Made by a program: the position numbers and the translations under genes | Shown: positions 50,201-58,251 of the stretch, one piece after another | Numbering within the stretch: the stretch's first letter is position 1 | Layout of the letters: each line of letters starts with the position of its first letter | Assembly: GCA_026874595.1 (NCBI GenBank) | Contig: CM049316.1 | Coordinates: 22,467,839-22,531,838, forward strand | Length of the DNA stretch: 64,000 bases | Reading direction: 5' to 3' | Source of the DNA: Sipunculus nudus | Taxonomy: Eukaryota > Annelida > Sipuncula > Golfingiida > Sipunculidae | The notes under the pieces: model-generated | Told to the model about the DNA's origin: nothing | The model's database searches: none | The model's input: the letters and a program-made list of their open reading frames with translations, nothing else

Positions 50201-51736
50201 ACTTTTGACCATTTGACGGTGCTCTAACATAGAAAATTTCATAAAAAAGTGCACATGTATGGACTTTTTTTCGCAGTGCCTGCAGATACGGGCCTGATTT
50301 TTGGTGTGTAGGCAGATAATGACCAGTTACAGATCGAGTTCTTTTTTTGTCCCAGTTGACCTACTTTTGACCATTTGACTGCTCCTGAACATAGAAAGTT
50401 TCATGGAAAATAGAAATTTTCATAACAAATGCATATGTACTGACTTTTTTTCCTCAATGCCTGCAGATACCACCCTGATTTTTTATGTGTGGGCAGATAA
50501 TGACAGTTCAGATCGAGTTCGCGTTTCATCCTGGTTGACCTACTTTTGATTGTTTTACGGCTCCTAAACATAAAAAATTTCATGAAAGACAGAAATTTTT
50601 ATGGAAAATGCACATGTATGGACTTTTTTCACAATGCCTGCATATACTGGCATGATTTTTGGTATGTTGCTTGATAATGACCTGTTACAGATGGAGTTTG
50701 CATTTTGCCCTTGTTGACCTACTTTTGACCATACGACACCTCCTGAACTTAAAAAATTTTTCAAAATTTTACAAATGTTTCTAATTTGCCCCAGGCGGGG
50801 GCATTCGTGTCGTTCCGACACATCTAGTCTGAACATATTTTCATCATGTCCATAGAATGTCCTCCTGGTGAATGGGTGGAACAATATTGCACTCCTTGAC
50901 CTCCATGATGGGCACACCCTGGCCATGCACAGCGCCCCCTGTCAGCCAACTGCTAAACCAGTACTTGCAGACTTCAACCAGGATGGTTACCTGGATGTCA
51001 TCATGTTCTGTCCTCGAGGGTACGAGATTAGTTCTCATTCTTCAGATTGTCATAAATGTCATTTTGTCATTTCATCTGTTATACAGATGATGATTCCATG
51101 ATTGTCATTTGAGACAAGATGAGATTTTTTATTAGATTGGATTGTCACAAAACTTTTCTATTCATATACAAGCAGTTGATTCTAGGTCTTCATCGGAATA
51201 TTCAGTACATGTTATCAAATGTGTTTTGTCAGAGATTCACTTTTTATTGAAAAATCTCTTAAGAAAAGTACAATAAAATTTATTTAAATAATACAAATAA
51301 ACCAATATGATATATTCATCAGAGTCTTGGTCAAATGGTCAAATGTGAAAACCAAAAATTACAAGGTGTGTACAAAACTAGACTGAAGAACTGGAATATT
51401 TGAAATAGTAGCTACCTGTGCATATATTTTCTTTAAACATGTATTTTTATTCAATTTTTATCCTTTGAAAATTATATATATTGGAACTATACCATAGACC
51501 TGATAATGATTTTCCCTAAATCAAAGTTTTGAAGTAATGTTACCTAGTAATGAGATTGCTGAACGTGACATTTTATTTGTTTCTGCAGGTATGTAGGTTT
51601 CACCTTGACCCCTGTTACTCAGCTGTGGTACACTGCTCTGACCAGCATTGGTGTGACCTTGTGTATGTTGCTCCTGCACTGGTTCTGTCTCGTGAGTCCT
51701 GCTGAATCTGACGACGCTGCCAGTAGTGATGGGTAG
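31739..51736 (+). CDS. FG-GAP repeat membrane protein, 9 coding exons, 687 aa (NERD1-like)
   Basis: Joined coding exons: 31739-32206, 33186-33412, 36509-36689, 37655-37759, 39919-40412, 41931-42069, 43151-43288, 50856-51019, 51589-51736 (2064 nt). All introns are GT-AG and the phases fit throughout. The protein has a basic cytoplasmic start, a transmembrane helix at about 30-43 (signal anchor) and a large body with three Asp-rich FG-GAP calcium-type loops: DLDADGKNE (83-91), DVNADGVLD (419-427) and DFNQDGYLD (623-631). A second membrane helix lies at about 652-674, followed by a short acidic tail. The body is probably a lumenal or extracellular beta-propeller; NIT at 60 and NQT at 154 are possible glycosylation sites. 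Motif order, length (plant protein about 700 aa) and both ends resemble plant NERD1 (At3g51050), a secretory-pathway FG-GAP protein. This is from memory and unverified. The molecular function in animals is unknown to me. Confidence 0.85.
33186..33412 (+). CDS. FG-GAP gene, coding exon 2
   Basis: TTTTTCAG acceptor, then IIIILFSNWQVMCYSHSLSL and later MVVIGGSTVHEAHHSHSME, residues 157-231 plus two bases of 232. Blade-type hydrophobic strand patterns (IIIILFSNW, GMVVIGGS) are seen. Donor AG|GTACAA, phase 2. Confidence 0.85.
33581..36300 (+). repeat. Tandem-unit repeat elements filling intron 2 (family 6)
   Basis: Two head copies GAACCTGTGAGCTTATGCGATGG (33581) and GAACCTGTGAGCTAATGCGATGG (34974) each lead into units of the 'CAAATTGTTCAATATTTCACAGAAAT ... 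CGAGTTACAGGAAGTTGAACTTAG' type. Variants of the GGTGGCGCCACC word are at 34058 and 35326. At 35450-35990 there are about 130-bp units marked GTCAAGAGTTCACTCAGTGCAG, and at 36050-36260 two more units with AGGTGTCACCACCT and GGTGGTGCCAGCT. No coding content. Confidence 0.65.
36509..36689 (+). CDS. FG-GAP gene, coding exon 3
   Basis: TTCTTACAG acceptor; one base completes Arg232, then EEESTIEHRRTRG...HFSTVALGGTNGTVLWHH (residues 233-292). The strand pair HFSTVALGG-NGTVLWHH is a propeller blade pattern (plant counterpart remembered as HFSVYAFAGKTG-LRW). Ends CAG|GTATGT, phase 0. Confidence 0.85.
37129..37617. mobile_element. 489-bp TIR element in intron 3
   Basis: Exact 13-bp terminal inverted repeats CAGTGCTGCCACT (37129-37141) and AGTGGCAGCACTG (37605-37617). 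Both flanks inside are rich in 'TACTTTTT' words. The CAGTG start is hAT-like, but no 8-bp duplication is evident, so the superfamily is unsettled. Confidence 0.7.
37655..37759 (+). CDS. FG-GAP gene, coding exon 4
   Basis: A 105-bp exon (residues 293-327) too short to stand out as an open frame: DSGERLHWKLQLLSQRSHIG...QVTQLL. Acceptor TTTATCATAG, donor CTG|GTAAGT. It keeps phase 0 on both sides and is supported by its match in position and pattern to the plant family. Confidence 0.75.
37868..38345 (+). repeat. Tandem triplication of ~180-bp unit in intron 4
   Basis: Three diverged copies of CAACTGCCAATCA(A/G)ATC(C/T)AGTG at 37938, 38072 and 38250, with CTTTCACAGAC(C/A)TTGATTC at 37874 and 38163. 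The first two copies are 134 bp apart and the last two 178 bp, so one copy has a deletion. Confidence 0.8.
39919..40412 (+). CDS. FG-GAP gene, coding exon 5
   Basis: Acceptor TGCTTTTCAG; residues 328-491 plus two bases. It contains PHGWQASSD, a His/Ser-rich linker (SRSRSHDHSH), the strand pair AIVIYHQRGLEILSLKTGQP and the second calcium-type loop DVNADGVLD (419-427). Ends CACAG|GTATGT, phase 2. Confidence 0.88.
41931..42069 (+). CDS. FG-GAP gene, coding exon 6
   Basis: Acceptor TTTGTTTTAG; residues 492-538. It is Gly-rich (SGSRGGMVGRLMSDIV) and then runs LDALFLTSKGGLTSVGPTGQ-INWQ, a clear propeller strand-turn-strand. Ends CAG|GTGAAT, phase 0. Confidence 0.82.
42153..42636. mobile_element. 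484-bp T-rich TIR-like element in intron 6
   Basis: Short inverted ends CTGCCAAA (42153-42160) and TTTGGCAG (42629-42636); the interior near both ends is full of 'ACTCTTTTTTT' words. Length, position of T-rich words and the CTGCCA core parallel the 489-bp element at 37129. The match is short, so membership is tentative. Confidence 0.4.
43151..43288 (+). CDS. FG-GAP gene, coding exon 7
   Basis: Acceptor CCCTCACAG; residues 539-584, VWLEVGWVDVVAQLFGTDDG...FLPSMMAFNTKGVGKA. Ends GCA|GTAGGT, phase 0, before the 7.6-kb intron 7. Confidence 0.8.
43596..43832 (+). pseudogene. LINE endonuclease fragment in intron 7
   Basis: The open frame has FEQMCKLLNCQQLIKKPTND and SINLMLTNCSHASVLTLGNTWSDHN. The I-x-L-x-LTN ... 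SDHN layout is the end of the AP-endonuclease domain of CR1/Jockey-type LINEs. Only this scrap is present; it stops at the 5' LTR of the element at 43836. Confidence 0.6.
43836..44508 (+). repeat. 5' LTR
   Basis: TG...CA boundaries, TATAAATAG at 44021-44029 (core promoter), AATAAA at 44455-44460 (poly(A) signal) and a C-tract of about 16 just before GGGTGTTACA. Confidence 0.92.
44516..44533 (+). other. Primer-binding site (tRNA-Lys type)
   Basis: TGGCGCCCAACGTGGGGC, seven bases after the LTR, is the known complement of the 3' end of tRNA-Lys(1,2). Confidence 0.88.
44684..45223 (+). pseudogene. gag-like frame with frameshifted zinc knuckle
   Basis: A 179-codon frame from an ATG 176 bp after the 5' LTR: a hydrophobic start, then a Pro/Gln/Arg/Thr-rich, low-complexity body as in the end of a Gag protein. 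A nucleocapsid-type CYKCHQRGH (Cys45184, Cys45193, His45208) lies in another frame at the 3' end and lacks its final Cys. The capsid core is not recognised, so this is a shortened, frameshifted gag. Confidence 0.5.
45960..46170 (+). pseudogene. Integrase zinc-binding domain remnant
   Basis: HLGFRNTLGKFER at about 45990 and ARWCQKCKECVTRKTG at about 46059 give the H ... C-x2-C arrangement (CQKC 46068-46079) of retroelement integrases, followed by a degraded core region up to about 46350. Stops and frame changes break it. Confidence 0.65.
46888..47065 (+). repeat. Short tandem repeats before the 3' LTR
   Basis: Words such as GGATTTACC, TTTTGGATTACTGTG and GATTTACGCT alternate about four times at roughly 45-bp spacing in the otherwise non-coding 3' part of the LTR element. 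Confidence 0.75.
47382..48047 (+). repeat. 3' LTR
   Basis: Direct repeat of the 5' LTR, with TATAAATAG at 47567-47575 and a C-tract of 8 against about 16 in the 5' LTR. Ends GGTGTTACA, followed by ATAT. Confidence 0.92.
48052..49110. other. Intron 7 DNA with decayed GGTGACCTTGACCTT repeat text
   Basis: Two copies of GGTGACCTTGACCTT (48487 and 48622) with 'AACTCTTTAAGAACTAATG' type text between belong to an old tandem-unit repeat. No exon. Confidence 0.4.
49111..50827 (+). mobile_element. Family-4 hairpin-ended element with nine ~178-bp units, Helitron-like 3' end
   Basis: The 5' hairpin TATGCCCC...CCAC-AAA-GTGG...GGGGCATA (49111-49142) is followed by a CCGTC(A/C)TTC stretch. Nine units (GCCTGCAGATATTGGCCTGAT marker) start near 49200, 49378, 49560, 49738, 49916, 50096, 50258, 50440 and 50618. 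The 3' end has GGCGGGGGCA (50794-50803, inverse of the 5' TGCCCCCGCC), a perfect hairpin GTGTCG-TTC-CGACAC (50807-50821), AT, then CTAG (50824-50827) followed by T. Hairpin plus CTRR-T is the Helitron 3' signature. It ends 28 bp before exon 8. Confidence 0.8.
50856..51019 (+). CDS. FG-GAP gene, coding exon 8
   Basis: Acceptor ATGTCCATAG right after the tandem-repeat element that fills the end of intron 7. Residues 585-638: NVLLVNGWNNIALLDLHDGH, then KPVLADFNQDGYLDVIMFCPR with the third calcium-type loop (623-631). Ends GG|GTACGA, phase 2. Confidence 0.85.
51589..51736 (+). CDS. FG-GAP gene, last coding exon
   Basis: Acceptor TTTCTGCAG; one base completes Gly639. Residues 640-687: YVGFTLTPVTQ, a membrane helix (about 652-674, including IGVTLCMLLLHWFCLV), then the acidic tail SPAESDDAASSDG and TAG at 51734-51736. 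Possible poly(A) signals AATAAA lie at about 52684, 52711 and 53041; which is used cannot be told. Confidence 0.85.
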
Positions 51737-51817
51737 TTTACAGGACTACTCAAAGGTGTGGCTTGATGTGGGCAAAAAGGATGACAGATGAAGGGGATGT
51801 CATTCCAGCCCAGAAAA

Positions 51818-52057
51818 CAGAGGCAGATCTAGGATCTTTTGGAGGGAGGGCCTCTGCACCATGACATACGCAAACAAGCATACTGGGACTTCTAGTAGAC
51901 ATTATACGTAATTCGTACATGCAGAAATATATAGAAGGAAACGGTGCAAGTTCTTGAATTTGGCACTACTTTTAATGTATATGTTTTATATTCCAGATAT
52001 TTCAGGGTGAAATAGAGGACCACACACCTGATGCATCCCCCTCTAAATCCGCCCCTG
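51818..52057. mobile_element. 240-bp TIR element in the 3' flank or 3' UTR of the FG-GAP gene
   Basis: Ends CAGAGGCAGATCTAGGA (51818-51834) and inverse TCTAAATCCGCCCCTG (52042-52057), imperfect inverted repeats of the widespread 'CAGGGGCGGATYTAGGA' type also glimpsed at 22504. It lies 81 bp after the stop codon, so it is probably transcribed. Confidence 0.65.
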
Positions 52058-53206
52058 GCAAACAATTCATGTGGGATTAAGTCTTCTAGTTCTGACGTGA
52101 TGCAAGCTGAAAACTGGCTAGTTTTTAAATTCTGAGAAATGTTAAGTCTCAGATTAAACATTTTTCAGAGGTCAGGAATTAACCAGAGTTCACTGTCATA
52201 ATGGATGAGTGTCAAGGTAATCTTGTCAGCTTTGCCTAAGTACAAGTTTGCTACAATTATTTTCATGCTAAAGTTGAAATAGAGCATGGAAATAGAATGT
52301 GAACATGGAAAACTGGCTGTGACCAGATAATGTATTCAGATGGATTAACTAGTGTCTCCAATGCAGATTTTTAAAGCCAAATTTGTTGTTCAGAGGATGG
52401 TATGATCTGCTTTTGCTGAGAAACTTTTAACATAAAAAACAAACTTAAATAATCTATCTGAGACTAAATCTCAATCATTTTTCATGATTCTCATATTAAA
52501 GGGTCACCATTGTGTCTGTAAGATTAATTTATTGTGTGTGACTGTGTGTGTGACTAAATGTATGTATTGTTATTTTCCCAGTATTGGTTGTTGATATTTT
52601 GGTGAACTACTCTTTGAACTCTGACTTTGAAGTATCAGTTTTTTTTTTTTTACATTAACCATTTACAAATACTTTGGCAAGTGAATAAATTAATACAGGT
52701 TTGTCTGCAGCAATAAATTACCATTCCAGCTGCTCTAATAATTAATTTTGTAGTGATAGACTTTGGGTAAATGTGTAAGATTATAAATGCCAGAACAAGG
52801 GAGGTTCTGAATGTTCAAAATGGCTTCCTGTATGTCAATGTAGCAAAATTACAGAGATGGTTAACAGTTTTATTTAAAATCAACACTTAAGTGAATTTGC
52901 AGTGCATTGTGGTTAGCCATTGGAACTCTATCCCATCATGCTTTGCTAGCAAACTGATTGATAGAAATAAGTTGCTGTTCTAATATATGGCAATGTTGTT
53001 CACAGCAGCAGAAAGAAAATCACAGTATTGATTCTTTAATCAATAAAACTTTTTCATAATAAATGAGTTTGTTATATTACACACACAGCTATATATACAC
53101 ATATACAGTGGCAAATCAAGAAATGGAAGTTCTAGGTTGTACCCCTACATCAAGTACCCATATGCTCAAAAGGCAGTACAAAATGACACCTATGTGCATA
53201 TTGTTA
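52058..53206. other. Probable 3' UTR or downstream flank, no gene seen
   Basis: A+T-rich, with several AATAAA words (52684, 52711, 53041, 53060). No coding sequence. Confidence 0.45.
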
Positions 53207-55227
53207 TAAGTCCCCTACTTTAGGAGGGAAGACTACTAAAATGGTGCACGTCCGTCTGTCCGTCCGTCCATCCTGCCTCTTTCTTTAGCACATATCTCTT
53301 AGACCCTTTCTGCTTTCTTCACCAAATTTTACAGACATACTCAGCATATGACCTGCAGGTGGTGCCACCTCTGTTATATGACTTTCTCTGCTCCAAAAGG
53401 TTTTTTTTTTCACTTTCCTTCAGATAAGTTCGTTAATAAGAACACTTTAACCTTCCAATCATATGCAAGGATTCCTTGGAGCTAATAGCATTCAATGAAT
53501 ACTATATTGAATAGAATTATTTTCAGACTGATATTTCCACCGGAGTTCAAGTTTTGTTGAACACAATATTTGTATCCGCCAAAACAAAGTTTTGCGGATA
53601 CTATGTTTTTGACCGGGTTCCGCCGCCGCAACCACCGCTGCCGCGTTCGTTTCCAGAGAACTCCTCTGAGACTACTGGACAGATTTTTCCGAAACTTACA
53701 CAAATTATCAGGTCACATGTGAACTGGTGCCTAACCAAGTGACCTTGACCTCTGACCTTTTGTCTCTGCCCAGCGTCCGTTTGTGCGTCTGTTTCCACAC
53801 ATAAACCCATATATCTCCGGAACCGTTTGACCGATCCGGAAAAATTTTTACACAAATGTAGCCCTTGGATAGCTTTATAACAGACACAACAAAAGGTGGC
53901 GCCACCTGCAACCATGTTTGCACAGTGTCCATCTGTTCATCTGCCTGGGGTTAAAATCACTCATATCTCTGCAGTGGTTTGACTAATTCACCTAAAATTC
54001 GGCATGCGTATACATCCTAGATAGCTTTCTGGATTTTATGACAGGTGGTGCCACCTACATTCACGTTATCGCTCCACACATAAACCCATATATCTCGGGA
54101 ACCGTTTGACCGATCCGGAAAAAAATTTTACACAAATGTAGCACATGGATAGCTTTATAACATACACAACAAAAGGTGGCGCCACCTGCAACCATGTTTG
54201 CACAGTGTCCATTTGTTCATCTGCCTGGGGTTAAAATCACTCATATCTCTGCAGTGGTTTGACTAATTCACCTAAAAATCAGCATGCATATACATCCTAG
54301 ATAGCTTTCTTGATTTTATGACAGGTGGCGCCGCCACCTACATTCATGTTAACGCTCCACACATAACCCATATATCTCGGGAACCGTTTGACCGATCCAG
54401 AAAAAAAAATTTACACAAATGTAGCCCTTGGGTAGCTTTATAACATACACAACAAAAGGTGGCGCCACCTGCAACCATGTTTGCACAGTGTCCATTTGTT
54501 CATCTGCCTGGGGTTAAAAATCACTCATATCTCTGCAGTGGTTTGACTAATTCACCTAAAATTCGACATGCGTGTACATCCTAGATAGCTTTCTTGATTT
54601 TATGACAGGTGGCGCCACCAACATTCACGTTAACGCTGCAGACATCCAAGCTCATATCTCAGGAACCGTTTGACCAATCAGGAAAAATAGTTTACACAAA
54701 TGTAGCCCTTTGATAGCTTTATAACATACACAAAAATGGTGGTGCCACCTGCAGCCATTTTTGCACAACGTCCATCTGTTTGTCTGCTGTGGGATAAAAT
54801 CACTCATATCTCTGCAGTGGTTTGACTTTTCCACATGAAATTTTGCTTGTGTATATATCTTGGATAGTTTCTCGTTCAAATAACAGGTGGCGCCACCTAC
54901 AATCATGTTTATGTGGCAGAGATCCATTCTAATATTTAACACATCTAACTCTATATCCCCTTGCCACTTAATCCATGCCTTACTTCACCCGTCCTTCTCT
55001 GATTTTGGCGGATACACGTAGTCGCTTGTCGACTACCCGTTTTCTAGTTTTTATATCCCTTCTGCCTAGCCTCATTCTTTTATGACGTTTCTCAAAGACC
55101 CAACTGCTTTCTCCACCAGATTTTACAGAATTATTATGCACATGACCAACATGTGATTATAGCCTGCAGGTGGCGCCACCTTTGTTTAATGACACTCTAA
55201 TTAGGCATTACCTTGTGCCTGGTATTG
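53207..55227 (+). mobile_element. Older tandem-unit element split by family-1 insertion
   Basis: 53207-53572 (TCCCCTACTTTAGGAGGGA hairpin, GTCCGTCTGTCCGTCCGTCC, then a unit with AGGTGGTGCCACCT at 53356) and 55048-55227 (CTTCTGCCT...TTTACAGAATTATTATGCACATGACC, AGGTGGCGCCACCT at 55168-55181) are two homologous units of one element, separated by the inserted family-1 copy. Confidence 0.55.
53573..55047 (+). mobile_element. Family-1 element, complete copy, Helitron-like 3' end
   Basis: The 5' hairpin TATCCGC-C-AAAAC / AAA / GTTTTGCGGATA (53573-53600) is followed by a CCGCCGCC stretch. About four units contain CGGGAACCGTTTGACCGATC, 'GTTTGCACAGTGTCCAT', CACTCATATCTCTGCAGTGGT and the GGTGGCGCCACC palindrome twice per unit (exact at 53894-53907). 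The 3' end has TTTTGGCGGATAC (55003-55015, inverse of the 5' GTATCCGCCAAAA), a perfect hairpin GTAGTCG-CTTGT-CGACTAC (55018-55036), then CTAG (55044-55047) followed by T. Confidence 0.8.
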
Positions 55228-57397
55228 TATCCCCAGACAAAGTCGGGATACTATGGTTTCACGACGGTCCCGCTGCCGCCGCCACTGCAGAAAAACCTTG
55301 TGAGCGGGATTACTCAAAAAATATTTCACTGATCTTTTTCAAACTTTACATTTGTATAGATATAGGTAAGGGGACGATGTCTATTTAAAATGGGGTCATG
55401 ACCTATGTAGGAGAGTGACCTTGACCTTGAATAGGTCCATTTTTGCTGAAAATAACATAAATTCTTAAATATCTCAAGTAAGCTTGCATGGACTGGTCCA
55501 AAAATCAAGGTGACACAAGATCATGGATAGCCTTGTGATATACCAGAAACTGGTGGTGCCACCTATTATCCTTTTCTTGTTTTTACGCCTTTTAATACCC
55601 CCATAATTGCCACTTGACAGTACTGTAAGCATTATAAGTCAAAAACTAATGGACAGATTTCTTTCATATTATGCACATGTAGAGAGATTGGTTATGGGAT
55701 GAGGTCTATTTACATTTGGGTCATGACCTTTACCATGAGAATGGCGTTGACCTTTAATGTGTCCATATTTGGTGAAAATCACACGCCTCTTATGATATCT
55801 CCAGTGTTGATAGCCATATGGATTTCAAACGTGACTTATGTATGGCCCACCACTAAAGTAAGAACCCTATAGGTTCTAGGGTCATAAGGTCAAAGGTCAA
55901 GGTCACTGGACTCGCATCTTAAAAGATACTGTGGATGCATTTTAAGCCAAAATTTCATCCCAGGTCTTCCATCTTGAATATATAGCTCACTTGCCAATAG
56001 TGGATGATCCATATCAATTTTGGGGTCACAAGGTCAAAGGTCAAGGCCACAGGAGCTAGCTGTCAAAAAATTAGTTTCTGGATGATAATTCCTCCTTTTA
56101 TTGATGTATTGATTTCAAACTTGACTTATTTATGTCCCCTTGAAAAAAGCAAGACTTCAATTAATTTTGGGGTCATGAGGTCAAAGGACAAGGTCACAGG
56201 ACACATCTTTAAAAAGATTGTGGATGCATTTTCAGCCAAACATTTCATCTCAGACCTTTCATCTTGCACATATAGTTCATCTGCCAATAGAGGAAGATCC
56301 CTATCAATTTTGAGGTGTCAAAGGTGAAGGTCACAGGAGCCATCTGTCCAAAAATTAGTTTCTGGACGATAATTCCTGCTTTTATTGATGTATGGATTTC
56401 AAAATTGACTTGTATATGTCCAATTGGAAAAGCAAGACCCGAATTGATTTCGGGGTCATGAGGTCAAAGGTCAAGGTCACAGGACAAATCTTTAAAAAGA
56501 TGTGGATGCATTTTCTGCCAAACATTTCATCTCGGACATTTCATCTTGCACATACAGTTCCCCTGCCAATAGAGGAAGACGCCTGTTAATTGTGTGGTCA
56601 CAAGGTCAAAGGTGAAGGTCACAGGAGCCATCTGTCCAAAAATTAGTTTCTGGATGATAATTCCTGCTTTTATTGATGTATAGATTTCAAACTTGACTTG
56701 TATATGTCCCATTGGAAAAGCAAGATCCGAATTGATTTTGGGGTTATGAGGTCAAAGGTCAAGGTTACAGGACACAACTTTAAAAAGATTGTGGATGCAT
56801 TTTCAGCCAAACATTTCATCTCAGACATTTCATCTTGCACATACAGTTCCCCTGCCAATAGAGGAAGACGCCTGTTAATTGTGTGGTCACAAGGTCAAAG
56901 GTGAAGGTCACAGGAGCCATCTGTCCAAAAATAAGTTCCCGAAATGATAATTCAAGCTTGGATTAATATATGGATTTCAAACCTGACGTATATATGGTCC
57001 ATCGATAAATATAGACCTCTATTGATTTATATATAGAAGTGGATGATCAATATCAATTTTGGGGTCACAAGGTCAAAGGTCAAGGCCACAGGAGCCATCT
57101 GTCAAAAAATTAGTTTCTGGATGATAATTCCTCCTTTTATTCATGTATAGATTTCAAACTTGACTTATATATGTCCCATTGAAAAGCAAGACCCCAATTG
57201 ATTTTGGGGTCATGAGGTCAAAGGTCAAGGTCACAGGACCAACATCTTCAAAAAGATTGTGGATTGATAGATGGAAGTAACCATAATTGCTTGCCAAGTG
57301 TCAGTATATGCTGCTAAAAATGGGGGCCTATTCTTAAAGGGGGGGGCGTACTATGTCTGGGGATACTCTGGCACCTGCGGTGCCAAGAAATGTCTAG
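55228..57397 (+). mobile_element. Family-3 element carrying AGGTCA direct repeats, Helitron-like 3' end
   Basis: The 5' hairpin TATCCCCAGAC-AAA-GTCGGGATA (55228-55250) is followed by CCGCTGCCGCCGCC. About 145- and 290-bp alternating units contain 'GGGGTCA(T/C)(A/G)AGGTCAAAGGTCAAGG' and 'CATCTGTCCAAAAATTAGTT'. The 3' end has GTCTGGGGATAC (57355-57366, inverse of the 5' GTATCCCCAGAC), a perfect hairpin TGGCACC-TGC-GGTGCCA (57369-57385), then CTAG (57394-57397) followed by T. The open frames at 56004-56904 are unit translations and not genes. Confidence 0.8.
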
Positions 57398-58251
57398 TTA
57401 AAATACACTATTACTATAACCTTAAAAAGTTGGTGAAGAAAATTTTGTAGTGCTATACGTCAGTGTTGTCAAGATTAAAATACTAATGGAAGTCTCCTTT
57501 ATTCCTTTGGTTTTTTTTTTCACTTCATACAGATTAAATTTTACTTGCTAGTTGTGACTAAGATTGTCATAATATTTTTGCGTGCTTAGTGCTCTTCAAT
57601 AAGAGCAAACACGGGTGGACCTTAATTAATAATCATTTGTGCATCATTCACATATGGCTCAACAACCTAAAGGGGAATAATCCTTTTCATTTTTAGGTCA
57701 TGGTCACAGGATCCTCGTCTTAAGATCAATTAATTAAATACTAGAAAGAAACAATAAATTATATTATAAGATGTCATAAAATTAGCTTTGTGAACAACAC
57801 CTAACTGAACGTCGTTACTGACAGTGGCGTCTATCTTCCAGGTGTGTGTGTGGGGGGGGGGGGGGGGGTGATTCGTATACGTGGAAGAGTATCCAAAATA
57901 TGGACAAAATATAATTCATTTAAAAAATATCAAAAATAAGTTTACGGTTTTAAAAGGTTAGGTATGATTAGAGTAAATGGTAATTTTACAGTTTGAGATA
58001 AATATATTTCATAGTAAACTAAATTCTATAGTTTTAATTATTAATATATTTCTATATTATATTTCCATATATGGAGACTTCAATCATGGCTCAGTTTCTT
58101 TGTCATTCCAAGGCATTTATTCTGGTGTGTAGCTTTCCCAAATTTGTTGTAACCATGGTTACGCATTTTTGGGGTAAATTCATGTTATTCGAAAATAAAA
58201 GGTGTATTTTTTCTAACTTTGTCAGTTTTAATGCTAGAGAGGTATAGTTTT
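57398..58251. other. Intergenic DNA, no gene seen
   Basis: A+T-rich; G-tract (about 17 G) at 57853-57869. Nothing else supported. Confidence 0.5.

Noticed and set aside
56004-56904. 107-codon and similar frames in the family-3 element
   Set aside because: They repeat the same peptide text unit by unit (FGVMRSKVKVTG) and follow the tandem DNA repeat, so they are not a gene.
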